Source of the DNA: Verrucomicrobiales bacterium | GTDB lineage: Bacteria > Verrucomicrobiota > Verrucomicrobiia > Verrucomicrobiales > DEV007 | Length of the DNA stretch: 64,000 bases | Assembly (NCBI GenBank): GCA_016795385.1 | Contig: JAEUHI010000014.1 | Location: forward strand, 1-64,000 | Direction: 5' to 3' | In this document: piece by piece, positions 34,915-43,115 of the stretch | How the letters are laid out: the number at the start of each line of letters is the position of its first letter | Numbering within the stretch: position 1 is the first letter of the stretch | Position numbers and translations under genes: made by a program | Notes under the pieces: generated by a model | What the model was told of the DNA's origin: nothing | Databases searched by the model: none | The model's input: only the letters and a program-made list of their open reading frames with translations

Positions 34915-36101
34915 ACCTCGCCGGAGTCCTTTATCTCGGTCGTCGGTATCTGGGACGGAACCGGGTGAAAACGGCCCTGCTGGTCGCCGCCTTCACCCTC
35001 GTCTGGTTGCTGCCCGCCGGCATCGCCCTCGTCGTCGGAAAGGTGGAGCAGCAATTGCGCGCCCGGGCGTTGGAGACGCCTTTGTTGCTCGGTCAGGCCG
35101 GGAGTCCGCTCGAGCTCGTCTTCAATGGTCTTTATTTCACGAAACCGGCCATCGCCACGCTCCCGTTCGGTGAGACGGAGGTGGTCGGCGCGGATGGCCT
35201 TGCCACCGTCATCCCCGTTTATGCGCGGTACGCCGCGGCGAATCACCGCATCGTCGGGACGACGCTCGATTATTTCGACTACCGGGGGCTCCCCATCCGC
35301 GAGGGGCGCGGGCTCATCGACCTCGGCGAATGCGTCGTCGGCAGCGAGGTGGCCGAGAAAAATGGCATCGCGCCCGGCGACTCGGTCATCTCCACCCCCG
35401 AGACCTTGTTCGATCTCGCCGGAGTCTATCCTCTGAAGATGCGTGTCGTCGGCGTGCTCGCCGCAAACGGCACCCCGGACGATGCCGCGATCTTTGTCGA
35501 CCTGAAGACCGCCTGGATCATCGAAGGTCTCGGCCACGGCCACCTTGATGCGGAGAAGCTCGGCGAGGAGGCGAAATTGGTGGGTTCGTCAGGAAACGCG
35601 GAGGGTGCCGTGCGGCTGAATGCCTCGGTCGTGCAATACAACGAAGTGACCGAGGAGAACGTCGATGATTTCCATTTCCACGGCGAGATCGCCGACTATC
35701 CGGTGACGGCCGCGATTGTCATCCCCGCCGACGCCAAGGCGCAGGCCCTTTTGAAAGGTCGCTATGGCAAGGCCGGCGGGCTGCAACTCATCTCCCCCGA
35801 GGCCGAGATGGATGAACTTTTCGCCACCGTCTTCAGCGTGCAGGATCTGGTGCTGCGGCTGCTCGGCGTGATCGGATTCGCCACCCTCGCGATCGGAGCG
35901 CTCGTCTTCCTGCTCTCGAACCGCCTCCGCCGCGGTGAGTTCCGACACCTGCTGCATCTCGGGGCTGATCCCGGAACGTTGCGCGCCCTGATCGCCTTCG
36001 AGGCCGCGTTCGTGATCGTCGCCAGTTGCCTCCTCGCCGCCGCCGGCCTCGCCATCCTGCAGGCGATCGCCCCGGTCCTAGTGCGGCAACTGCTCGGCTG
36101 A
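34911..36101 (+). CDS. ABC transporter permease (FtsX/MacB-like)
   Basis: 396 aa. One TM at the N-terminus (TALLVAAFTLVWLLPAGIAL), a large periplasmic domain (about 45-300; VYARYAAANHRIVGTTLDYF, ECVVGSEVAEKNGIAPGDSV), and three TMs at the C-terminus (LLGVIGFATLAIGALVFLL to ILQAIAPVLV). This is the MacB/FtsX arrangement used by mechanotransmission exporters. Overlap with the ATPase gene supports the partnership. Substrate unknown. Confidence 0.88.
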   Translation: MNLAGVLYLGRRYLGRNRVKTALLVAAFTLVWLLPAGIALVVGKVEQQLRARALETPLLLGQAGSPLELVFNGLYFTKPAIATLPFGETEVVGADGLATVIPVYARYAAANHRIVGTTLDYFDYRGLPIREGRGLIDLGECVVGSEVAEKNGIAPGDSVISTPETLFDLAGVYPLKMRVVGVLAANGTPDDAAIFVDLKTAWIIEGLGHGHLDAEKLGEEAKLVGSSGNAEGAVRLNASVVQYNEVTEENVDDFHFHGEIADYPVTAAIVIPADAKAQALLKGRYGKAGGLQLISPEAEMDELFATVFSVQDLVLRLLGVIGFATLAIGALVFLLSNRLRRGEFRHLLHLGADPGTLRALIAFEAAFVIVASCLLAAAGLAILQAIAPVLVRQLLG

Positions 36102-36107
36102 GAGCGG

Positions 36108-36635
36108 TCAGCGCATCGACACCGGCGCGTCGAGGACTTCTTTCAGAATCAACGCCTCACGCAGGGACTTGCGATGCCGGAGGACGCGGGCGAGACCGGG
36201 GACCGGCGAAGACGTGGGTTCCTTCGGTTCAGGCTTGGGTTTCGCTACCGGAGCCGGATGGGTTTCCACGACCGCTGGCACCGGCAAAGGCGGCGGAGGA
36301 GGAGATGAACGCTGAACCGGTGGAGGTGCCTGTGGGTTCGAGAGGGTTTCGATCGTTTCGAACAACTCCCGGAAACTTTTCGGAATCGGGATCTCCGCCG
36401 GGACCGGAGCCGGACTCGCCGTCGGAGCGGGGGCCGGCCGCGGCATCGGCGGCGGACTGCCGAGGGTCCGCGTCTCCTGGAAGACGGGACGCTCCTTCCT
36501 CGCCGCTTCCGCGGCTGCCTTCTTTTGGGCGCCGCGCAGTCGCCGCGCGGCCGAGATCTCCTGCACCCGTTGGTAGAGCCAACTGACGAAGACGATGAAA
36601 ATCATCGCCACGTAGTGCCAGGGGATGTCGTCCAT
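36108..36635 (-). CDS. FloA-linked one-TM proline-rich protein
   Basis: 175 aa. An N-terminal TM anchor (DDIPWHYVAMIFIVFVSWLY) is followed by a basic helix (RVQEISAARRLRGAQKKAAA). A long Pro/Ala-rich linker follows (about 60-140), then a helical end (LARVLRHRKSLREALILKEV). No family is named. It lies 40 nt after floA on the same strand. Similar C-termini are found on small membrane proteins near flotillin genes in PVC bacteria, as far as I recall. The first 40 and last 30 residues are the likely functional parts. Confidence 0.7.
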   Translation of the reverse strand: MDDIPWHYVAMIFIVFVSWLYQRVQEISAARRLRGAQKKAAAEAARKERPVFQETRTLGSPPPMPRPAPAPTASPAPVPAEIPIPKSFRELFETIETLSNPQAPPPVQRSSPPPPPLPVPAVVETHPAPVAKPKPEPKEPTSSPVPGLARVLRHRKSLREALILKEVLDAPVSMR

Positions 36636-36675
36636 CAGGGAAAGGGTGGGGGAAAGGTGGAGGTCGGGAAGCGGA

Positions 36676-37668
36676 TCACTGCTCTTCCTTCACTTCTTTG
36701 GCGATGTTCGCGCGCATTTCCGTGTCGGCGAGCACGTTCCGGTATTTCGCGTAGTCCATCACGCCGAGATTGCCGTTGCGGAACGCGTCCGCGATCGCCA
36801 TGGGGATCTGGGCCTCGGCTTCGACGAGCTTCGCGCGCATTTCCTGGGTGCGGGCCGACATTTCCTGCTCGGTCGCGACGGCGGCGGCGCGGCGGACTTC
36901 CGCGCGGGCCTGGGCCACCTGTTTGTCGGCCTCGGCCTGGCTCGCCTGGAGGTTCGCCCCGATGTTCGCACCCACGTCCACATCCGCGATGTCGATCGAG
37001 AGGATCTCGAACTGGGTATTGGCATCGAGACCCCGCTCCAGGACGCGGCGTGAGATGTGATCGGGATTTTCCAAGACATCCTTGTGCGATGCCGCCGAAC
37101 CGATCGAGGTCACGATGCCCTCGCCGACGCGGGCGATGATCGTTTCCTCCGTCGCGCCGCCGACAAAGCGATCGAGATTCGTCCGCACCGTGACGCGGGC
37201 GCGGGCGCGGAGCTGGATCCCGTCGCGGGCCACGGCGTCGATCTTGCCGCCGCCGCCCGGGCAATCGATGACCGCCGGATTGATCGAGGTGCGCACCGCC
37301 GACAGCACTGTCTTCGACGTGCCCTTCACCGCCAGATCGATGGCGCAGGCCCGGTCGAAGGCGAGGGGAATACCGGCCTTGTCAGCCGCGATCATCGCCA
37401 GGACGACATCGGCGACGTGCCCGCCCGCCAGGTAGTGGGCCTCGAGCTGGTCGGTCGTGAAATCGAGCCCGGCCTTGGCCGCGGTAATCCGGCTGTCGAC
37501 GATCAGGGAGGCCGGTACTTTCCGGATCCACATCGCGACGAGGTTCAGCAGACCGATCGGCGCGTTCGAGACGCGGGCCCGGATCCAGAGACCGATGAAT
37601 TTCGCGAGGATCAGGAAGATGACGAGGACGACGAGAAGGATCAATCCGATGATGATGAATTCAGTCAT
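36676..37668 (-). CDS. floA: Flotillin-like protein FloA (UPF0365)
   Basis: 330 aa, the standard FloA length (about 330). An N-terminal membrane-associated segment ([20 protein letters not shown]) is followed by an SPFH domain ([20 protein letters not shown]). Coiled-coil repeats come next (EIAKEVK-type and [20 protein letters not shown]). [20 protein letters not shown] is typical of this family. It scaffolds membrane microdomains. The usual NfeD partner is not adjacent; a proline-rich TM protein is. Confidence 0.93.
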   Translation of the reverse strand: MTEFIIIGLILLVVLVIFLILAKFIGLWIRARVSNAPIGLLNLVAMWIRKVPASLIVDSRITAAKAGLDFTTDQLEAHYLAGGHVADVVLAMIAADKAGIPLAFDRACAIDLAVKGTSKTVLSAVRTSINPAVIDCPGGGGKIDAVARDGIQLRARARVTVRTNLDRFVGGATEETIIARVGEGIVTSIGSAASHKDVLENPDHISRRVLERGLDANTQFEILSIDIADVDVGANIGANLQASQAEADKQVAQARAEVRRAAAVATEQEMSARTQEMRAKLVEAEAQIPMAIADAFRNGNLGVMDYAKYRNVLADTEMRANIAKEVKEEQ

Positions 37669-37772
37669 GTGAAGGCGGGGTAGTTGGGGTATCGAAAAGA
37701 AAGCGGTGGGTGAGTCCCGTTTTTGAGGGGAAAGACGGCTCTTCAGACGGTGGATCGGAGGATTCGTTCAAA

Positions 37773-38909
37773 TCATTTGAGACCAAGTGCCTCGCGGAGG
37801 ACGGGCTCGAGCACATCGGCCTGGCGCATGAAGCCGAGATCGTTGGGATGCGAGCCATCCGTGGTGCCCTCGCTGTCATCGCCGAGGAGAGGCTCGCCCT
37901 CGACGTAAAAGAGCTTTTTCACACCCGAGGATACGAGCGAATCATAGGCGCGGATGAAGGCGGCGCGGCTCCCCGCGTGGCGATCGCGTTTCGATTTCAT
38001 GATCCAGGTGTTCGCATAGGTGCGGTCCTCCACGAGGATGATGGGCGTGTCGGGGCGTGCCTCCCGGATTTGCCTCACCAAGGCCTCGGCGCGCTCCGCG
38101 ACCTCTGCCTCGACCATGTTCGGCAGACAGTCGATCACATAAACGGCGGCGTCGATCTCGGTCAACAAGGCTCCCACCTCCGGCTCCATCTTGCCATTGC
38201 CGGAAAAGCCGAGATTGATCACCGGCAGGTCGAGGCGGCGTCCGAGGATCGCCGGGTGGGGCATGCCCGGGCGTGAAGCGGAGGCACCGTGCGTGATCGA
38301 GGTGCCGTAGAAGACGATCGGTTTTTCTTTCCGCGGCGCCACCGGTTGAAAAGCGGCTCCTTTCGGCACGCCGATCTCGACCTTCACGGTCGAGTTGTAG
38401 AGCGGCAGGTAGGCCATCCACGTGCGCATCCCCGGATCGAGACCGCTCACGGTATGGGTGGTCTCGACTTCCTTCGGTCGCGAGACCTCCACCCATTTCC
38501 ATTTCCCCTCATCGAGGGCGTAAAGATCGATCCCGCTCACTCCGGTCGCCGGCATGTGGGGCAGGGCGAGCCCCGCGCCGCCCACGGTGTGGCGCACCAT
38601 CAGCGTGGGCGCATCCGTGTTGAAGCGGAAGGAAAGCCCCGCGCTGTGACGCGAGAGACTCCACACCGGAGGGCGCACGATCTTCTCGGCCTTGGCGGGG
38701 AGGCGGTCGTAGCGCGATAGCAAATCCTCCGGAGCCCAGCCTTGGCCTTCCACGCCCCAGGTCGAGACATCGTGCCAGATGATCTCGGGCCCCGGAGGGC
38801 TTTCCGCGCGCAGTGCTGGCATCGACGCAAGGGCCACGGCCATGGCCCCCATCGTGAAGGCGGATCCGGAAAACCAAAGACCGTGGCGGGAGAGTGGGAA
38901 ACTCGTCAT
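37773..38909 (-). CDS. Exported SGNH/GDSL-type hydrolase
   Basis: 378 aa from MTSFPLSRHGLWFSGSAFTM; an upstream frame extension (to 39014) overlaps the repeat region and is not kept. Signal peptide to about residue 35 (MPALRAESPPG). Jelly-roll-like N-terminus (about 40-190), then the SGNH hydrolase core: IVFYGTSITHGASASRPGMP (catalytic Ser in GTSIT), INLGFSGNGKME (block II), and DGSHPNDLGF with the Asp/His pair. An N-terminal beta domain before the SGNH core is common in carbohydrate-ester hydrolases. Substrate unknown. Confidence 0.87.
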   Translation of the reverse strand: MTSFPLSRHGLWFSGSAFTMGAMAVALASMPALRAESPPGPEIIWHDVSTWGVEGQGWAPEDLLSRYDRLPAKAEKIVRPPVWSLSRHSAGLSFRFNTDAPTLMVRHTVGGAGLALPHMPATGVSGIDLYALDEGKWKWVEVSRPKEVETTHTVSGLDPGMRTWMAYLPLYNSTVKVEIGVPKGAAFQPVAPRKEKPIVFYGTSITHGASASRPGMPHPAILGRRLDLPVINLGFSGNGKMEPEVGALLTEIDAAVYVIDCLPNMVEAEVAERAEALVRQIREARPDTPIILVEDRTYANTWIMKSKRDRHAGSRAAFIRAYDSLVSSGVKKLFYVEGEPLLGDDSEGTTDGSHPNDLGFMRQADVLEPVLREALGLK

Positions 38910-38995
38910 CTCGACCGACAATGGAGCGAAGCGGCGGGACGAGTCAACGGGAATCCGGGACGGATCCCGGTGCCTCGATCTTCTGGTCTGAGTCA

Positions 38996-39045
38996 ACAGG
39001 GTCGAAGGTGCCACTCAACCCTGTCAGGTGTCACCCGTGGCACCT
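38996..39045. repeat. Overlapping inverted repeats, candidate terminator downstream of the ExbB-type operon
   Basis: ACAGGGT (38996-39002) pairs with ACCCTGT (39018-39024), and AGGTGCCAC (39006-39014) pairs with GTGGCACCT (39037-39045). The two hairpins compete with each other. The right arm overlaps the stop codon of the last gene of the minus-strand trio. There is no long T-tract, so a repeat element or a site for RNA-binding is as likely as a terminator. Confidence 0.5.
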
Positions 39046-40718
39046 CAATCCAGAATGAGTGTCGTGCCGCCCGCGGCGGGAGCCGGCCGTGGCGGGGGCT
39101 TGGTGGGATCCGGCGGGGGGGTGGGTTTGGACGGTGGCGCGGAGGCCTGGAAGACGCGGATGCCGGGGATCTCGGGCGGGTGTTCCTCGAGGACGATCTC
39201 GGTCTCACCACCGGCCTTCTGCGCGGCAAGGGCGGCTTGGAAGACGCTGAGGGTGAAGGGCTGCAATCGCGAAACGCCCCACTCGCGACGCTCGGTTGTG
39301 AGTTTGTTGACGAAGTCGGTTTTGGCGGCCTCGTCCTTGAGGTCGGCGGGGATCGATTTGGTGATGCGGTCGGCGAACTCGGCGTGCTCCTTGTTGCGCT
39401 CTTCGACGAGGAAGGGGCCGACGGCTTCGGCGATCTTCATGTATTCGGCGTCGGGAAGGCGATCGAGGTTGTAACGCACGGTGGCTTGGACGGGGGCGGC
39501 GCGGGGCTCGAGCTTGTCCCCTTCCCAGACGGACCATCCCGCCGGCACACGGAATTGTTCGGACTTGGAGCGGGCCTGGAGGTAGGTCTCGAAGCTGTCG
39601 GGGGCGACGTAGTAGTAGAACAGGGTGCGTCGGTTCGTCGAAGCTTGCTTGCAATACTGCTCGAACTCGGAGTTGGCGGCGAGGAATTGATCGGGTGTCC
39701 AGCCGCCATCGGGTTTCATCTCGAGAGCCATTTTCACGCGATCCCCGTTGCCCGGTGCGATGTGGTATTTGAAATCCTTCGGACCGAATTTGCCGTCGCC
39801 GAAGAAGGCTTGGATCTTCTTCATGTCGTAGCGGAATTTGGAAACGGCGAGTTCGGCCTCTTCCTGGGCGCCGAAGATGCGATCGATGACGTTGGCGGGT
39901 TTGGCTTCGACCCCTTCACGGTTGGTCCACACGGGGGTGAGGCCGGCCCAGGCGCCGAGAGCGTCGCGGTCGCGGCGGTTCAGGCGGTATTTCTCGGTCT
40001 TGGCGATGAAGGCGCCGGCGTCGTTCTTTTTGGTGTCTTTGACCTCGTAGGTGTAGGAGCCGATGGCTTTGCCGGTGAAGGCGAGGTCGGTGAAATTCTG
40101 CTCGATGACGTCGCGGATCTTGAAGGCGTGCTCGTACGGATCGCCGATGAAATAAAGCCGTCCGGCCTTGCAGACGAGGTAAAGGGCGCGGGAGTCGGCC
40201 TCGGCGACACGCGGGTTGGGCATGAGCACTTCCTTGGCGGCGAGGGCTTTTTGCTCGGGGGTGGTGGCGAGGAGGGCGGCGAGTTCCCGGTTGCGGGCGT
40301 CGGCGGTCTGGACTTTGGCGTCGTTTTCCACCTTCGCGGCCTCGAGCTCTTCGACCTTCTTGTGCCACTCGGCGATGTCGGCGGTTTTGTCGGCGAGTTC
40401 CTGGTTGTTCTTTTCGAAATCGTCGAGTTCGACGGCGATCTGGGCGGCCTCTTCGGGGGTGGGGAGGTTGTCCTGTGTCTTTTGATGGGTCTGCCGCAGC
40501 TCCTCGAGGTTCTTCAGGGATTTCTCGCGGCTCACTTTGATGGCCTCGAGCTCCTCGATCGTGACGGGAGGGAGGTTGTCGACGATCTTTTTGACCGCGG
40601 TGGTGATCTGCAGGCTGAGGACGATGAGGATGAGGAGGAGGATGCCGACGACGTTGGTCAAGGCATCCATGAGGGAGTCCATGCTCCGTTCTTCCTCGGC
40701 TCTGGGGCGTTTGGCCAT
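39045..40718 (-). CDS. Single-TM coiled-coil protein, third gene of the ExbB-type unit
   Basis: 557 aa. A short basic start (MAKRPRAEEERS) precedes one TM helix (ALTNVVGILLLILIVLSLQI, about 19-38), as in ExbD/MotB. An extended coiled coil follows (about 45-170; IEELEAIKVSREKSLKNLEE on), then a large periplasmic domain (about 190-500; LYLVCKAGRLYFIGDPYEHA) and a proline-rich end. No OmpA-type peptidoglycan motif is seen. The D-(A)-(L)-TNVVGILL start mimics the ExbD/MotB helix with an acidic residue before it (D14). Spacing to the previous gene is 32 nt. Confidence 0.75.
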   Translation of the reverse strand: MAKRPRAEEERSMDSLMDALTNVVGILLLILIVLSLQITTAVKKIVDNLPPVTIEELEAIKVSREKSLKNLEELRQTHQKTQDNLPTPEEAAQIAVELDDFEKNNQELADKTADIAEWHKKVEELEAAKVENDAKVQTADARNRELAALLATTPEQKALAAKEVLMPNPRVAEADSRALYLVCKAGRLYFIGDPYEHAFKIRDVIEQNFTDLAFTGKAIGSYTYEVKDTKKNDAGAFIAKTEKYRLNRRDRDALGAWAGLTPVWTNREGVEAKPANVIDRIFGAQEEAELAVSKFRYDMKKIQAFFGDGKFGPKDFKYHIAPGNGDRVKMALEMKPDGGWTPDQFLAANSEFEQYCKQASTNRRTLFYYYVAPDSFETYLQARSKSEQFRVPAGWSVWEGDKLEPRAAPVQATVRYNLDRLPDAEYMKIAEAVGPFLVEERNKEHAEFADRITKSIPADLKDEAAKTDFVNKLTTERREWGVSRLQPFTLSVFQAALAAQKAGGETEIVLEEHPPEIPGIRVFQASAPPSKPTPPPDPTKPPPRPAPAAGGTTLILD

Positions 40719-40750
40719 CTCGTCGGTTAAAAAGGGTGGGGGGAGGAAAA

Positions 40751-41584
40751 TCAGGGTTCGAGGAACTGGGCGAAGAGCTGGAGATCGACCTTGCCTTCAC
40801 CGGGGAGGGGGAGGCGGCCGGGGATGATCTCGGTGCCGTTGGCTCGGTTGTATCCGGCGATGACGCCGCTCGCTTCATTCAGGGTCTTCACGGCGCCCGG
40901 GGTGCCGCGCACGAGGAAGATGACGCGGTTGTAGGGCTGAGAAGCGATCATCTTGAGGAACTCGATGAATTCGGGGCTCTGATTGAGGGAGGCGATCGGA
41001 ATCACCGGCGGCTCCTGGGTGAGGCTGCGATGCAGGTAGACGCCCCGCTCGGAGACCTCCACGAAGTAAGGCCGGGTGGTGGCGCTGCTGCCGCTGGGGC
41101 GCACCTGGAGGGCGGCGGCCTTCGGCGGCTCGGCGCGTTTGGCCAGTTCCGCCTCCTTCTTCTTGATCTCTTCCTGGAGGAACTTCTCGTCCTCGATGAG
41201 CTTTTTGTTGGTGCTCTGAAGGAGGTTGAATTTGGCGATGAGTTCCTCGCGGCTCTTGTCGATCTCCTCCTGGTTTTCGAGGGTCTTCTTCAGGGTAATG
41301 AGCTTGTCCTTGAGCGCGATGGCGTCGCGATTCTGCTGGATGAGGTTCTCGATGATCTGGCGGAGTTTGTCGGCCTCCTGCTGGTTTTCATCGCGCTCTT
41401 TCTTGAGGACCACGAATTCGCGGGCACGCTCGACCTCCTCCGGGGTCTTGCCCTCGCCCTTGTTCATGGCGAGCAGGTTGATGACCACAATGATGAGGGT
41501 GAGGCTCCCGATGATGCAGATCAGGATGCTGAGGAAGGGGAAGAGGTTGACGGATCCCCCGCTGTCTCTCGCGCGCTTGGCCAT
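40751..41584 (-). CDS. Single-TM ExbD-like coiled-coil protein, second gene of the ExbB-type unit
   Basis: 277 aa. Start MAKRARDSGGSVNLFPFLSI has the ExbD/MotB-like helix: NLFPFLSILICIIGSLTLII with a polar start. Coiled coil about 45-160 (TPEEVERAREFVVLKKERDE on), then a small C-terminal domain (about 175-277; FVEVSERGVYLHRSLTQEPP, LQLFAQFLEP). The first helix lacks the classical ExbD Asp but has N13 and an adjacent F-P. It is 21 nt after the ExbB-like gene and 32 nt before the third gene. Confidence 0.78.
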   Translation of the reverse strand: MAKRARDSGGSVNLFPFLSILICIIGSLTLIIVVINLLAMNKGEGKTPEEVERAREFVVLKKERDENQQEADKLRQIIENLIQQNRDAIALKDKLITLKKTLENQEEIDKSREELIAKFNLLQSTNKKLIEDEKFLQEEIKKKEAELAKRAEPPKAAALQVRPSGSSATTRPYFVEVSERGVYLHRSLTQEPPVIPIASLNQSPEFIEFLKMIASQPYNRVIFLVRGTPGAVKTLNEASGVIAGYNRANGTEIIPGRLPLPGEGKVDLQLFAQFLEP

Positions 41585-41605
41585 CTCGAAGGTAGGATAG
41601 CGGGA

Positions 41606-42946
41606 TCACCCGCGGCTGAACCAGCCTTTTTTCTGCACGACGATTTGTTTGCCGTTCAGATCGCGGAGGACTTCGTTCAGGTTGCGGATGCCCTCTGCAA
41701 GGGAATTGACCTGGAGATCGAGGGAACGTTCGAGCTTTTTCTCGTATTTCTCAGTGCGCTCGTCGATGCCCTCGAGTTGCTTCGCGATGGCGTCGGCGAC
41801 TTTCTCCGCATTCTTGGTCTGGTTGCCGATGTTGTCGGCCATCAGTTTCTGCGCGGATTCGAAGCGCCCCATCACCTCCTTCTGGTTGTTGGCGATGGCA
41901 TCGCCGATGGCTTTGAGGAGGGCCGGGTCGGAGCCGACGTTGGTGGAGGCTCCGCCGTCGTTGAGGCGCTTGAGGAGGTGATCGATGCAGTATTCATCGA
42001 CGTCGGTGACGAGATCATCCTCGGAGCCCTGGAGGGAACTCGCGGGGAAACTCAGCACGATGCTGAGGACGAGGGCGAGCAGGGTGGTATCGAAGGCGAC
42101 ACCCATGCTGCCAAGAACGTCGAGAAGCGGGCCCTTGATCTGGCTCATGTCGCCGCCTTCGCCGGTTTCAAAGACGGCACCGAAGCCCCCGATGGCGTCG
42201 CCGATCCCGACGACGGTTCCGATGAAGCCCATGATCGGAATGGCCCAGAGGAAGACCTTCACCATGCCGTAGCTCCCGTTGGCCTTGGCCGCATCGACCT
42301 CGGATTGGGAGGAGATCATCTGCGCGACCTCAGGGTTGTTCTGCCGGACGTAGAAGAACTCGAGCGCCTTGCGGATCCGGTTGACGATGTAAGTGTTCCG
42401 CAGGGCTTTGGGGAAGTTGATGATGTGATCGTGGAACTCCTTGAGGTTGCCGGGATTGATCTCCTCGGAAATGTCGGTCGGCAGAGCCTGGATCATCATG
42501 GCCCGGCGCTGCTTGCGGATGTTGAGCCACTTGAGGACGAGCAGGGCCATGCACCAGAAGGCGAGGACGGTGGTGACGTATTGGGTCATGCCCCGCTCAC
42601 AGAAAAGCTCGCGGAGATAGACGCCGAGACCGGAGGCGTCGCCCTCTTTCTTGGGTAGAAGGAACATGACCACATACCAGAGGAACGTGGCACCGATTCC
42701 AATGCCGCCGGCGAGCCAGATATTCACCGTGGAGGGGTGGGGGCCCACGTGACCGGTGGCGAGATTCAGCTCGGGGAGCTGCTGGTAGAACTCGTCAGCC
42801 ATCTCTTCGCCGGCACCTTCATGCTCTCCGGCCGTGAATTCGGGGATCTGGATGCGGGTGGAGCAACCGGGACACTTCACGGTTTTCCCTGCAAGTTCGG
42901 GCTCGGCCTGAAGCGTAATGTGACAGGTGGGACAAGCAAAATTCAT
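41606..42946 (-). CDS. MotA/TolQ/ExbB-type channel protein with N-terminal zinc ribbon
   Basis: 446 aa from MNFACPTCHITLQAEPELAG. The N-terminal 40 residues are a zinc ribbon (CPTC...CPGC), unusual for ExbB. TM helices at about 82-100 (IWLAGGIGIGATFLWYVVMF), 125-145, then the ExbB core with MVKVFLWAIPIMGFIGTVVG, IKGPLLDVLGSMGVAFDTTL and LLALVLSIVLSFPASSL. This is the standard motif of the proton channel. A long coiled C-terminal region follows (about 330-440; NQTKNAEKVADAIAKQLEGI). With the two following single-TM genes it forms a complete stator-type unit of unknown purpose. Confidence 0.85.
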   Translation of the reverse strand: MNFACPTCHITLQAEPELAGKTVKCPGCSTRIQIPEFTAGEHEGAGEEMADEFYQQLPELNLATGHVGPHPSTVNIWLAGGIGIGATFLWYVVMFLLPKKEGDASGLGVYLRELFCERGMTQYVTTVLAFWCMALLVLKWLNIRKQRRAMMIQALPTDISEEINPGNLKEFHDHIINFPKALRNTYIVNRIRKALEFFYVRQNNPEVAQMISSQSEVDAAKANGSYGMVKVFLWAIPIMGFIGTVVGIGDAIGGFGAVFETGEGGDMSQIKGPLLDVLGSMGVAFDTTLLALVLSIVLSFPASSLQGSEDDLVTDVDEYCIDHLLKRLNDGGASTNVGSDPALLKAIGDAIANNQKEVMGRFESAQKLMADNIGNQTKNAEKVADAIAKQLEGIDERTEKYEKKLERSLDLQVNSLAEGIRNLNEVLRDLNGKQIVVQKKGWFSRG

Positions 42947-43115
42947 GAATTGGGAAGAGGACGAGACTAACAAAAACCGACCGGGGAAAAGGATGGCCCA
43001 CGGGCGGGGGGCGAATGATGGCGCTTTGCGGGGGAAATTTCGAGGAAAAAATGGCGAAAATGTCGGGAGCGGGTTCGCTTTTCACGGTTGATTCGTCTAC
43101 AGCTAGGGAATTGCG

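Noticed and set aside
40736..42658. Plus-strand frame of 640 codons opposite the ExbB-type operon
   Set aside because: Shadow of the acidic coiled-coil genes; rich in Asp/Glu/Gly because of the complement, not a protein family.
39045..42946. Zorya-type defence locus (ZorA/ZorB are MotA/MotB-like)
   Set aside because: No OmpA-type peptidoglycan motif in the partners and no ZorC, ZorD or ZorE nearby; the unit also has a zinc ribbon not known from ZorA.
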